Source: Syntrophomonas sp. (GTDB taxonomy: Bacteria; Bacillota; Syntrophomonadia; Syntrophomonadales; Syntrophomonadaceae). Taken from it: DNA of 64,000 bases. The stretch is from contig JAENYG010000009.1 in NCBI GenBank assembly GCA_016841875.1, positions 62,001 through 126,000 of the forward strand, read 5' to 3'. Shown in pieces: positions 31,694-40,507 of this stretch; within the stretch, counting starts at the first letter, position 1; each line of letters opens with the position of its first letter. The position numbers were made by a program, and so were the translations under genes. The notes under the pieces are model-generated. The model saw only the letters and a program-made list of their open reading frames with translations, searched no databases and was not told the DNA's origin.

Positions 31694-34294
31694 ATGGATC
31701 TGGAAAAATTAACTCAGAAATCAAGGCAGGCCCTGGCTTCTGCCCAGCAGTTAGCAGCCGAGAGGCACCAGCAGGAAGTCAGTGGGAAACACCTGATGGC
31801 GGTATTGCTGAAGCAGGAAGATGGCATTACCCCTAGACTTCTGGAACAAGCCGGCATAAATACGGCTGACTTTGAGCAGCGTCTTACCCAGCTGCTGGAT
31901 AAAGTGCCGGCGGTACATGGTTATGAAAGCCAGGTTTATATGAGCTCGGCCCTGGCCAGGGTGTTGGGTCAGGCGGAAAAAGAAGCTGCGGATTTGAAAG
32001 ATGATTATATCAGCGTTGAACATATTATCCTGGGTCTGATAGCGGAAGGTGAAAACGATTTAAAAGCCCTACTGGCGCAGGTAGGTTTATCCCGGGAGGT
32101 ACTCTTATCGTCATTAAAGCGAGTGCGTGGTTCCCAGAGGGTTACCAGTGACAACCCGGAGGAGAGCTATGAAGCTTTGCAGAAATATGGACGAGACTTA
32201 ACCAGGTTAGCCCGGGAAGGGAAACTGGATCCGGTGATCGGGCGAGATGAGGAAATACGTCGGGTAATGGAAATATTATCCCGCCGTACCAAGAACAACC
32301 CGGTATTGATCGGGGAACCCGGGGTTGGGAAAACCGCTATCGTAGAAGGCCTGGCCCGTAGAATCGTTACCGGCGATGTGCCCGAGGGACTGAAAGGCAA
32401 GCAGCTTATATCCCTGGATATGGGATCTCTGGTAGCAGGAGCCAAGTATCGGGGTGAGTTCGAAGAGAGATTGAAAGCAGTTCTGAAAGAAGTAGAACAA
32501 TCCAGTGGACAGATAATCCTGTTTATTGATGAACTGCACACCGTTATAGGTGCAGGAGCAGCCGAAGGAGCCATGGATGCCAGTAATCTATTGAAACCGA
32601 TGCTGGCCCGGGGAGAGCTGCGAGCCATAGGGGCTACTACTCTGGATGAATATCGTAAGCATATTGAAAAGGATGCCGCCCTGGAAAGACGTTTTCAACC
32701 GGTCATGGTTAATCCACCCTCGGTGGAAGATACCATATCCATTCTAAGGGGTCTTAAAGAACGTTATGAAGTACACCATGGGGTACGGATACAGGATTCA
32801 GCACTGGTGGCAGCTGCGGTACTCTCGGATCGTTATATATCGGACCGCTTTTTGCCTGATAAGGCGATTGACTTGATGGACGAATCGGCGGCCAAGCTGC
32901 GTACCGAGATAGACAGTATGCCGTCAGAACTGGACGAAATAACCCGCCGTATCATGCAGCTGGAGATAGAAGCCGCTGCTCTGGAAAAAGAAAAGGATAA
33001 TGCCTCCAAGGAAAGACATAATAATATCTTAAAAGAACTGCAGGATTTGAGAAGCGAATCAGATGTTATGCAGGGACAGTGGGAGGCTGAAAAAGCTGCT
33101 ATTTCAAGAGTGCGCGATATAAAGCGGGAAATGGACGAATGCCGTACCGAGATCGAGAAAGCCGAGCGAGAATATGATTTGAATCGGATTGCTGAACTTA
33201 AATATGGAAAACTAAATGAGCTGGAACGCAAATTGAGAGAAGAAGAGGAACAAATGCTCAATAAGCAGGGCAGCAGCTTATTAAAAGAAGAGGTAGATGA
33301 AGAAGATATTGCCCGGGTGGTCAGCCGCTGGACCGGCATACAGGTGAGCAGGTTACTCGAAGGGGAAAAGGAAAAGCTTATGCACCTGGATGATATACTC
33401 CATGAGCGAGTTATCGGCCAGCAAGAGGCGGTAACAGCTGTGGCTGATGCAGTACTGCGTTCCCGGAGTGGACTAAAAGACCCCAACCGTCCCGTAGGCA
33501 GTTTCATATTCCTGGGACCCACCGGGGTAGGAAAGACTGAACTTAGTAAGGCACTGGCCGAAGCTTTGTTCGATGATGAAAAGAGCATCATCCGTTTGGA
33601 TATGTCAGAGTATATGGAAAAACACAGTGTATCCCGACTGGTGGGGGCTCCTCCTGGATATGTAGGTTATGAAGAAGGAGGACAATTGACGGAAGCTGTA
33701 CGCCGTAAACCCTACTCGGTAGTCCTTTTCGACGAAATCGAAAAAGCTCATTATGATGTTTTCAATATACTTCTGCAGATACTGGATGATGGTCGTTTAA
33801 CCGATGGTAAGGGAAGAAGGGTCGATTTTAGAAACACCATAATTATCATGACATCTAACATTGGCAGCCAGGAAATTCTGAATTACCAGGAACAAGGCGG
33901 CAATTATGAAGATATGAAAGAGCGGGTTCTGGGCTTGTTGAAGATGAATTTCAGGCCTGAATTCCTCAACCGGATTGACGAAACCATAGTATTCCATGCC
34001 CTGGAAAAAGAACAGATTGAAAAAATTGCAAGTATGCTGCTTAAAAATCTGGCTCTTCGTTTTCGGCAGACGGTACGAGGCCTGCTGACCTGGGACGAAA
34101 ATGCTCTGGACTATTTAGCCCGAAGGGGTTATGATCCGGCTTATGGTGCCAGACCATTGAAACGATTTATCCAACAGGAAGTCGAGACAGCATTATCGAG
34201 AAAAATCATTGCCGGTGAGATTGGACCCGATGACCGGGTGAATATCAGCGCTGATAATAATGGAGTAGTTATAGAAGTAGAACGAAATGAGTAA
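31694..34294 (+). CDS. clpB: ClpB disaggregase
   Basis: 866 residues. Hexameric AAA+ disaggregase that works with DnaK to resolubilise aggregated proteins. The N-terminal Clp repeat domain spans 1-145, the first AAA module has Walker A GEPGVGKT near 204, and the M-domain coiled coil runs about 400-525 with the typical charged Lys/Glu pattern. The second AAA module has GPTGVGKTE near 605, and the C-terminal D2-small domain includes [12 protein letters not shown] follows GAGGTGAGATAGG one nucleotide after cbpM. Last gene of the operon. The 120 bp to the terminator at 34371 carry a short relic of the dispersed repeat family. Confidence 0.96.
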   Translation: MDLEKLTQKSRQALASAQQLAAERHQQEVSGKHLMAVLLKQEDGITPRLLEQAGINTADFEQRLTQLLDKVPAVHGYESQVYMSSALARVLGQAEKEAADLKDDYISVEHIILGLIAEGENDLKALLAQVGLSREVLLSSLKRVRGSQRVTSDNPEESYEALQKYGRDLTRLAREGKLDPVIGRDEEIRRVMEILSRRTKNNPVLIGEPGVGKTAIVEGLARRIVTGDVPEGLKGKQLISLDMGSLVAGAKYRGEFEERLKAVLKEVEQSSGQIILFIDELHTVIGAGAAEGAMDASNLLKPMLARGELRAIGATTLDEYRKHIEKDAALERRFQPVMVNPPSVEDTISILRGLKERYEVHHGVRIQDSALVAAAVLSDRYISDRFLPDKAIDLMDESAAKLRTEIDSMPSELDEITRRIMQLEIEAAALEKEKDNASKERHNNILKELQDLRSESDVMQGQWEAEKAAISRVRDIKREMDECRTEIEKAEREYDLNRIAELKYGKLNELERKLREEEEQMLNKQGSSLLKEEVDEEDIARVVSRWTGIQVSRLLEGEKEKLMHLDDILHERVIGQQEAVTAVADAVLRSRSGLKDPNRPVGSFIFLGPTGVGKTELSKALAEALFDDEKSIIRLDMSEYMEKHSVSRLVGAPPGYVGYEEGGQLTEAVRRKPYSVVLFDEIEKAHYDVFNILLQILDDGRLTDGKGRRVDFRNTIIIMTSNIGSQEILNYQEQGGNYEDMKERVLGLLKMNFRPEFLNRIDETIVFHALEKEQIEKIASMLLKNLALRFRQTVRGLLTWDENALDYLARRGYDPAYGARPLKRFIQQEVETALSRKIIAGEIGPDDRVNISADNNGVVIEVERNE

Positions 34295-34338
34295 GGGTCA
34301 AAAATAAAAAGGTGCAGGTATCCGCTACAGCTTGTTGA

Positions 34339-34370
34339 TAAAAAACGGCAAGCTGACAGACCAATGACAA
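34339..34370 (+). repeat. Partial copy of the terminator-associated repeat
   Basis: TTGTTGATAAAAAACGGCAA, then GCTGACAGACCAATGACAAAA, directly abut the terminator at 34371. The same AGACCGATGACAAAAG...CCCC context is found beside the terminator at 11290-11345, and GTCGACAA..CGGCAAG beside the one at 20983. Confidence 0.5.
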
Positions 34371-34412
34371 AAAGCCCCTGACGGGATGGTCCTGTCAGGG
34401 GCTTTAATCTAT
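34371..34412. terminator. Bidirectional terminator between clpB and the symporter gene
   Basis: AAAGCCCCTGAC (34371-34382) and GTCAGGGGCTTT (34394-34405) form a perfect 12-bp stem with an 11-nt loop. A/T runs on both sides allow it to serve both convergent genes. Confidence 0.85.
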
Positions 34413-34440
34413 CTGTTTAGTTTAACACCGCTGCATCAAA

Positions 34441-35802
34441 TCAGGCAGCGGATTGCTCTTTCTTTTTCTCAGTATCCCGGATCTTTTTGAAATCCTGGGT
34501 TTCAGCCACGATAACTGATGATAAAGCCAGCAGCGCAATCAGATTAGGTATGGCCATAGCTCCATTGAAGGTATCAGCAATATCCCATACTATGCTTATT
34601 TTGGTGATCGCACCGAGGAATGCACAGATGCAGAATATGACCCGGTAAGGGATCAGGCCTTTATATCCTACCAGGTAATAAAAGCATTTTTCACCATAGT
34701 AAGACCATCCCAATACGGTAGAATAAGCAAAAAATATCAGTGCTACAGTGACCAGAGTGCTTCCGAAACCAGGAAGGAAAACCTGGAAGGCATTTCCGGT
34801 TAAAGAGGCAGCTACGGAAGTATCTGCTCCCACATACAAGCCCGACATTACCAGAGCTAAGCCGGTAATAGAACATACAATTATGGTATCCAGAAAAGTA
34901 CCGGTCATAGATACCACACCCTGCCGACAGGGGTGGTCAGTTTTGGCAGCAGCAGCAGCTATAGGTGCAGAACCCAGACCTGCTTCGTTGGAGAAAACTC
35001 CTCTGGCCACACCGAATCTTATAGTGGTTCCAATCAAAGCTCCAAAGCCGGCCTGAGCTGTAAAGGCCTGGCTGATTATTACCCCAAAAGCATGCGGTAC
35101 CAGGGTAATATTGGCTATTAGTATGTATAGACCGGCCAGTATATAGAATACCGCCATGAAAGGAACTACAAACCCGGTAGCTTTGCCTATACTCTTAACT
35201 CCACCCAGGACAACTATTGCTGTTAAAGCAGCCAGGATGATGCCGGTAATATATGGACTTACTCCAAAACTCGACTGGACTGCACCTGCCACGGCATTAG
35301 TCTGTACCAGGTTGCCGATGCCAAAAGCCGCCACTGCTCCAAACAGGGCGAATATCCAGGCCAGCCATTTCCAACCCAGACCCTTTTCAATGTAATACAT
35401 CGGTCCCCCGGCCATATTGCCATTTTCATCTATAATGCGGTATTTAACCGCCAGTACTGCTTCACCATATTTGGTAGCCATTCCAAATATGGCTGTGATC
35501 CACATCCAGAATACAGCGCCCGGTCCTCCCAGGATAACAGCTGTTGCAACACCCACAATGTTACCAGTTCCAATAGTTGCTGCAAGAGCGGTCATCAAAG
35601 CTTGAAAGTGAGAAATATCTCCTTCTGACTCCTTGTCCTGTGATTTAGTGAAAGCAAGTTTAAGGCCATAGCCCAGACTCTGAAACTGCCAGAACCCCAA
35701 CCTTAAGGTTAGGAATACACCTGTACCTACCAAAAATACCAGCATCCAGGGTCCCCAGACAAAGCTATTGATGGTACTGATCAAATTAGCAAAAACATCC
35801 AC
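34441..35802 (-). CDS. AGCS-family sodium:alanine (glycine) symporter
   Basis: 453 residues. Integral membrane symporter of the alanine/glycine:cation family (AlsT/DagA type), about ten helices. Family segments: LRLGFWQF near the N-terminus, GTGNIVGVATAI-like TIGTGNIVGVATAV near 77-90, GGPMYYIEKGLG near 133, and the GRGVFSNEAGLGSAPI-like ARGVFSNEAGLGSAPI near 280, which is the diagnostic motif. The C-terminus is Lys/Glu-rich and cytoplasmic. GAGGAGGAATTT precedes the ATG. Monocistronic, convergent with the clpB operon. Confidence 0.92.
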   Translation of the reverse strand: MDVFANLISTINSFVWGPWMLVFLVGTGVFLTLRLGFWQFQSLGYGLKLAFTKSQDKESEGDISHFQALMTALAATIGTGNIVGVATAVILGGPGAVFWMWITAIFGMATKYGEAVLAVKYRIIDENGNMAGGPMYYIEKGLGWKWLAWIFALFGAVAAFGIGNLVQTNAVAGAVQSSFGVSPYITGIILAALTAIVVLGGVKSIGKATGFVVPFMAVFYILAGLYILIANITLVPHAFGVIISQAFTAQAGFGALIGTTIRFGVARGVFSNEAGLGSAPIAAAAAKTDHPCRQGVVSMTGTFLDTIIVCSITGLALVMSGLYVGADTSVAASLTGNAFQVFLPGFGSTLVTVALIFFAYSTVLGWSYYGEKCFYYLVGYKGLIPYRVIFCICAFLGAITKISIVWDIADTFNGAMAIPNLIALLALSSVIVAETQDFKKIRDTEKKKEQSAA

Positions 35803-36053
35803 ACCAAATTCCTCCTCTTATCTCTAACAAATTATAATCCCCCGTACACGATATACGGTACAAACCTGCTGCCCTATCAGGTCTGTGAAAAAAACTACAA
35901 ATACTAATATTCGCCTTTTTTTTTAAAATCCCTGCTGCGTTCATTGTATACAAATGTTTGCACATATAAATTTTGTATAACTTGCAATACTTATAAACAA
36001 AACTTACAATTAGATAAACTTTTTAACAGAATAGTGATAGGAGGTGAATTGAA

Positions 36054-36254
36054 CTGATAACAAAAGACATGATTATTAAAGATATAGTTGAGAAATATCC
36101 TCAGACCCTGCCTGTGTTTGGACAATTCCAGATGGGATGTTTGGGATGCAGCGGCGCTCTGTTTGAAACCCTGGAGCAGGGAGCGGTGGCACATGGAATC
36201 GATGCTGATGCTATGTTAAAAGCATTGAATGAAATGATAGCGCCTAAAAATTAA
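36054..36254 (+). CDS. DUF1858 protein, probable CTG start
   Basis: 66 residues if started at CTG 36054. DUF1858 is a small domain found alone or fused to hybrid-cluster and iron-sulphur proteins. Alone it usually begins M-I-T-K-D-M and contains a C-x-G-C motif; here M-G-C-L-G-C lies near residue 30. An ATG-based call at 36069 would drop the conserved ITKD and put the Shine-Dalgarno AGGAGGTG (36039-36046) 22 nt away. From CTG 36054 the gap is 7 nt and the N-terminus fits the family. ATT 36048 is the other non-standard option. Redox or disulphide function is inferred from the CxxC. A terminator follows at 36285. Confidence 0.8.
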   Translation: MITKDMIIKDIVEKYPQTLPVFGQFQMGCLGCSGALFETLEQGAVAHGIDADAMLKALNEMIAPKN

Positions 36255-36284
36255 CTTCAAATTCAAATTCAATATACTAACACC

Positions 36285-36316
36285 AAAAGGCTGCCAGTCC
36301 AGGCAGCCTTTTGTTA
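36285..36316 (+). terminator. Intrinsic terminator after DUF1858
   Basis: AAAAGGCTGCC (36285-36295) pairs with GGCAGCCTTTT (36302-36312), loop AGTCCA. The remaining gap to 36665 is A+T-rich and holds nothing else I can identify. Confidence 0.85.
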
Positions 36317-36665
36317 CCTTGAATTAGCCAGTTTAAATAATTTGCTGTGTAATTGAGTAGAAAATATCATACTGTTTGGCTGGTGAATGATACAGTTAAT
36401 AGGTTCATTTTGTTACTGCTGTAAATTGTATGGTTCTCCCTCAGCCAGGTTATTTAATAAGCATAAATAGATAATGAATCAGATATATATGTTATATAAT
36501 TCCTGCCGCGTCTTAATCAGGCTAGATAGACCTACTTGAGCGCATTTAACAATCACCTGGTATTCACCGGAGTGGTTGTTTTTCTTGTTAACAGAGGGCC
36601 TGTCTTTGCTGGTTAAAGAGGTAGGAGGGAGGAGGTAGATAGAGGTAAGAAAAAAAAATATCCGG

Positions 36666-38159
36666 TTGGAAATTGACATTTTGGTAAGCGTGATGCTGAT
36701 ATTGATACTGCTGCTGGCTTTTTGCTCCCCATCACTGGCGGAGAATCTGGAACGGGGATCATACCAGATAAAGATACCCACTATGGTTTCACCTGCCAAT
36801 GCCCAGAACGCAGTGCTAGCTGGAGAATACCTGAATGGTACTATTGTAGAGGCAGGCGAAGTATTCTCCTATAACCAGACCGTTGGACAAAGGACATCAG
36901 ATCGTGGGTTCATAGCCGGTATGATCTCCAGCCGATCAAAAAAGGCGGTTTACAGCATCGGAGGTGGGGTTTGTACTACCGCCAGCATTCTTCACCAGGC
37001 GGTTAAAGCTTCAGGTTTGGAAGTGATAGAGAGACATAACCATGTTGCACCCACCAGTTATCTTCCCCAGGGAGAAGATGCGGCTATCTGGTATGGAGTA
37101 GAAGACTACCGATTCAGGAACAATTTAGAAAACTCGATCCGGATAGATGCCGGGGTAGCTGACAATGCTCTCAAAATCAGTATTGTGGAGCTGCAGCCCG
37201 ATTATTCGAAACCGGTCATTGTGGTAAACGGCCAGACGATAAATGGCTGCCCAGCTTTAATCAACCAGGACGGTATTCTTATGGTGCCGATAAGAGCAGC
37301 AGCGCAGGCCCTGGGGGCAGAAGTGCACTGGGATAGTGCTGTACAAAGGATAGCGATAAAATACCACTCATCAGTTATTAGATTAGAGGTATCGAATGAT
37401 ATGGCCACCATAGAAGGTGAACCAGTTACGCTGGAATCCGAAGTATTATTATGGGAGGGTAATACTATGGTTCCTGCATCCATTCTGACCAGCGCTTTCG
37501 ATATCAGTGTTGAAACCGACCTGAAACAAAAGCGCACCGTTATTAGCAGTGATGATACTGACATGGGATGGCAGGAAAAGAAATATTTTGAAAATGATCT
37601 GGTATTTATACCTGATCCGGGATTGGAACAAGCTGTAAGATGCGCTCTGGATAAACCGGAGGGCCATATTAGAACTGAGGATATGCTGAAAATAAACGTA
37701 TTAGATGCAGCCGGGAGAGATATCAGCTGTTTGAAGGGACTAGAATATGCAATCAACTTACAATCGATCGACCTGGCTGACAATTTAATCGAAGATATCA
37801 GCCCATCGCTGCCATTTTTATCTCATCTGCAGATAATGGATCTGAGTGATAACTGTATCAGAAGTTTGTCAGTTTTCTTTGATCCTACTGGCAGAATGCT
37901 GCTTGGCAAAGGATGTCTCCTTTATTTAGGAGGAAATCAGCTGAATCTTGAAAACCCAGAAGAGCTGGCTAAATTCGATTTGCTTAACAATGCAGGTATA
38001 GTAGTTGATTTTGATCGGCCTGAGAGCAAGGGGGAAGATACCGCTGCCATATCTTATAGCCAATCCCTTTTGTGGGAGAGTGAAAATATTATATTAAGCA
38101 GGGGGATTACACAAAGCAAGAATAGCGAATTACAGGTGGGCGGTGGCAGAACCTGGTAA
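36666..38159 (+). CDS. VanW + copper-amine-oxidase-like + leucine-rich repeat secreted protein
   Basis: 497 residues. Signal peptide at the N-terminus (hydrophobic 6-19, likely cleavage after SLA at about 25). Residues 30-165 form a VanW domain (GEVFSYNQTVGQR, GGGVCTTASILHQA, ERHNHVAPTSYLP). Residues 178-290 match the copper amine oxidase-like N-terminal repeat used as a wall-binding module in Clostridia (MVPIRAAAQALGAEV and the paired EVLLWEGNTMVPASI). Residues 315-430 read as a short leucine-rich repeat array (LQSIDLADNLIEDIS, LQIMDLSDN). This three-part fusion is unusual. The TTG at 36666 is the first standard start after an in-frame stop, but GGAGGTAGATAGAGGT is about 19 nt away, so the start is uncertain. 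Confidence 0.82.
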   Translation: MEIDILVSVMLILILLLAFCSPSLAENLERGSYQIKIPTMVSPANAQNAVLAGEYLNGTIVEAGEVFSYNQTVGQRTSDRGFIAGMISSRSKKAVYSIGGGVCTTASILHQAVKASGLEVIERHNHVAPTSYLPQGEDAAIWYGVEDYRFRNNLENSIRIDAGVADNALKISIVELQPDYSKPVIVVNGQTINGCPALINQDGILMVPIRAAAQALGAEVHWDSAVQRIAIKYHSSVIRLEVSNDMATIEGEPVTLESEVLLWEGNTMVPASILTSAFDISVETDLKQKRTVISSDDTDMGWQEKKYFENDLVFIPDPGLEQAVRCALDKPEGHIRTEDMLKINVLDAAGRDISCLKGLEYAINLQSIDLADNLIEDISPSLPFLSHLQIMDLSDNCIRSLSVFFDPTGRMLLGKGCLLYLGGNQLNLENPEELAKFDLLNNAGIVVDFDRPESKGEDTAAISYSQSLLWESENIILSRGITQSKNSELQVGGGRTW

Positions 38160-38165
38160 AGAACC

Positions 38166-38234
38166 GGGACACGGGGACAGGTCCCTTGTCCCACTTAAAA
38201 TGGGATAGGGACAAGGGACCTGTCCCCGTGTCCC
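38166..38234. repeat. REP-like palindrome
   Basis: A perfect 27-bp inverted repeat, GGGACACGGGGACAGGTCCC + TTGTCCC (38166-38192) / 38208-38234, with a 15-nt loop. It is the same style of GGGGAC.../...TGTC hairpin as at 14.5, 39.6, 40.4 and 57.9 kb, but a different sub-family. It may also terminate the preceding gene. Confidence 0.85.
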
Positions 38235-38245
38235 ACGTGAAGATG

Positions 38246-38273
38246 GCCCCGGATCATTGATGATCCGGGGCTA
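38246..38273 (+). terminator. Second hairpin downstream of the VanW/LRR gene
   Basis: GCCCCGGATCAT (38246-38257) and ATGATCCGGGGC (38260-38271) are complementary and followed by TATTACTTATATT. The centre must be unpaired, giving a 9- to 10-bp stem. Confidence 0.6.
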
Positions 38274-38413
38274 TTACTTATATTCCCATATGATATCGAA
38301 TAAAAAGCGGTTAAACTGGTCCAGGGGCAAATCATATTAAAATTTAAAATATGATTTATAAAAGGTATTAATGTGGTAGGTGTCTAATTATTAGAGTTAC
38401 TGGAGGGGATAAA

Positions 38414-39595
38414 ATGATGGGAATTTATTTAATGATCGTTTTAATAGCGATAATTTTAATAGTCAGCAGCAAACTACATTTTCTGTCTAATAAGAGTAAA
38501 TTCAGGGTTTCTTCAATTTCAACAGCTTTAATAATTGCTTTACTGGCAGTGGGAGGATGCAGCGGACAGGATTCAGGCGGGGTTAAACAGCAAGCTCAAA
38601 GTGAAGACCTGCTGGAAGTGCATTTCATAGATGTGGGACAGGGCGATAGCATTCTGGTTAAAAACGGATCTAAAGCGATGCTGATCGATACCGGCACTAA
38701 AAATAACTCCGTACGATTGAAGAAATATCTGGACCAGCAGGGAATAACAAAATTAGATTATGTTATAGGTACCAACCCTCTTAAAGACCACATTGGAGGG
38801 ATGATTGACCTGATTGAAAACTATGAGATAAGCAGGATTATTTTACCCCAGATAGATACCTTGAACAAAACCTTTAAAGATCTGCAGATGGAAATGCTGG
38901 CTAGATATATGAAACCTATCAAACCGGAACCGGGGAAAAATTACACTCTGGGTGATGCCAGCTTTATGATACTTGCCCCTAACAGCACCAATTATGATGG
39001 TTTAGCCGATTACTCAATAGTGGTAAAGCTAATTTATGGGGAAACCTCTTTTTTACTTACCGGTGATGCAGGAAAGATTTCCGAACAGGAAATGCTGGAT
39101 ATGGAATTTGATTTATCTGCTAATGTGCTGAAATTAGGAAGGCATGGCAGCAGTTCATCTACTACTGATGAATTTCTGAGCGCAGTAAACCCCGATTCAG
39201 CAGTTATCAGTGTTGGAAAAGACAACGATTATTTGCATCCCCATATGGGAACCATGCTTAAACTAAAAGACAGAGAGATTCCCGTTTATCGCACCGATGA
39301 ACAGGGTTCCATAGTAGCGGTGTCAGATGGTCACAGTATCACATTTAACATTGAACCAGGCACTTATGTCTGGCCTGAGATAGTCATAGCGGAAGATAAG
39401 GGCGAAAATACAGCTGACCTTGAAGATAACGGCCTTAATAACGAGATCAAAGAATCGGCTACAGTATTTGTTAGTGAGAATAGCAATAAATATCATGCTG
39501 AAGGATGCAGCTTTCTAGATGAGAAAGCAGTGGAGATCACCCTGGAAGAAGCCTTAGAAGCAGGATATGAACCCTGCCTATTGTGTAAACCATAA
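38414..39595 (+). CDS. ComEC/Rec2-like MBL-fold lipoprotein with altered zinc motif
   Basis: 393 residues. Two hydrophobic stretches (3-18 and 36-47), the second ending in lipobox A-V-G-G-C with Cys at 49, so probably a membrane-anchored outward-facing protein. Residues 65-330 match the MBL domain of ComEC-type competence proteins (VHFIDVGQGDSILV, LLTGDAG, GRHGSS). The zinc motif, normally T-H-x-H-x-D-H, reads T120-N-P-L-K-D-H126, so two His ligands are gone. The C-terminal 45 residues (VFVSENSNKYHAEGCSFL...PCLLC) resemble the Ada/thermonuclease-associated Cys-x-x-Cys metal-binding tail. Catalysis would need a different metal arrangement. No comEA is present, so it is not a classic uptake operon. 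Confidence 0.8.
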   Translation: MMGIYLMIVLIAIILIVSSKLHFLSNKSKFRVSSISTALIIALLAVGGCSGQDSGGVKQQAQSEDLLEVHFIDVGQGDSILVKNGSKAMLIDTGTKNNSVRLKKYLDQQGITKLDYVIGTNPLKDHIGGMIDLIENYEISRIILPQIDTLNKTFKDLQMEMLARYMKPIKPEPGKNYTLGDASFMILAPNSTNYDGLADYSIVVKLIYGETSFLLTGDAGKISEQEMLDMEFDLSANVLKLGRHGSSSSTTDEFLSAVNPDSAVISVGKDNDYLHPHMGTMLKLKDREIPVYRTDEQGSIVAVSDGHSITFNIEPGTYVWPEIVIAEDKGENTADLEDNGLNNEIKESATVFVSENSNKYHAEGCSFLDEKAVEITLEEALEAGYEPCLLCKP

Positions 39596-39597
39596 GG

Positions 39598-39675
39598 TTG
39601 TCAGTGGGGACGGTTCTGTTTGACAACTTTCTTGCCTGTTTTTTTCTTGTCAAATGGAACCGTCCCCACTGACAA
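39598..39675. repeat. REP-like palindrome, left of a direct pair
   Basis: TTGTCAGTGGGGACGGTTCT + GTTTGACAA (39598-39626) pairs with 39647-39675 with two mismatches. It is nearly identical and in the same orientation as the copy at 40368-40442. It overlaps the last 24 codons of the reductase gene. Confidence 0.88.
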
Positions 39676-40254
39676 GTAATTACTATTTATCAATTCTCTT
39701 AGCTCTGTGAGCATTTGTTTTCTAGCTTCGTCACTTACGGTAGGCACGGCAAAGAAATTATGTTGTTTATATTCTTGAAAGCCGGAAAACCCAAAAACCG
39801 CACCAGCCAATGAATTGTTCAGGGTAGTGAGCATTCCGGTTTTTTCTGCCGCTTTCTGGTCGGCCCCGGAAGTGGTGATAAGCAGACCCTTTTTGCCTTT
39901 GAGTAAGCCTTCAGGCCCCTTGGAAGTATATTTATATGCAAAACCGATGGAGAAGACCCGGTCTATATAACCTTTTAGGATAGCCGGAACCGAATGCCAC
40001 CAGACCGGTGCCAGCAGGATCACCAGGTCCGCCCAGGCTATGTCAGCCTGCTCCTGCTTAACGTCTTCGGACACCTGGCCGATATGATAGCCCTCAAAAT
40101 CCTTCTCGCTTAAAACGGGGTTAAAATTCATCGAATACAGGTCTTTGACTTTTATCGGGCCGCCCAGCTTGCTGATCTCTTCCTGCACCACTTTGGCTAA
40201 AGCGGCGTTAAAACTCAGAGGATTGGGATGAGCATACACCAGTACAGTATTCAT
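39601..40254 (-). CDS. NAD(P)H:quinone oxidoreductase-like flavodoxin-fold protein with a repeat-encoded tail
   Basis: 217 residues. Flavodoxin-like fold of the MdaB/KefG/NQO1 group: LVYAHPNP at the N-terminus, then VKDLYSMNFNPVLS. The PVWWHSVPAILKGYIDRV flavin-site block is near 80-97, and KKGLLITTSGA near 124. It would reduce quinones or electrophiles using FMN/FAD. The usual C-terminus ends around LRELINS. The last 24 residues (from L-S-V-G-T-V-P-F-D-K-K-K to the stop) are translated from the REP-like palindrome at 39598-39675, whose insertion appears to have replaced the native stop. It is bracketed on the other side by the sister palindrome at 40368. Confidence 0.85.
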   Translation of the reverse strand: MNTVLVYAHPNPLSFNAALAKVVQEEISKLGGPIKVKDLYSMNFNPVLSEKDFEGYHIGQVSEDVKQEQADIAWADLVILLAPVWWHSVPAILKGYIDRVFSIGFAYKYTSKGPEGLLKGKKGLLITTSGADQKAAEKTGMLTTLNNSLAGAVFGFSGFQEYKQHNFFAVPTVSDEARKQMLTELRELINSNYLSVGTVPFDKKKTGKKVVKQNRPH

Positions 40255-40367
40255 TTACAGACACCTCCTGTTTTTTATCATTTATTTCCTTTTCTTATGA
40301 TTATTATTACGTTAGTATGTGAATTTAATCAACATTATATTTTATTACGGTCCTTCCAATTCCGGGG

Positions 40368-40442
40368 TTGTCAGTGGGGACGGTTCCGTTTGACAACTTT
40401 TTCTAGTTTATTTTTGTCAAATAGAACCGTCCCCACTGACAA
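40368..40442. repeat. REP-like palindrome, right of a direct pair
   Basis: TTGTCAGTGGGGACGGTTCC + GTTTGACAA (40368-40396) pairs with 40414-40442. The left arm differs from the 39598 copy by one base. The two copies bracket the reductase gene in direct orientation. Confidence 0.88.
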
Positions 40443-40507
40443 TGCGGTACATATTATTGCAATTGGATCAATATTATTAAGAAAACTTACTTATAGGAGT
40501 TTAGCAA

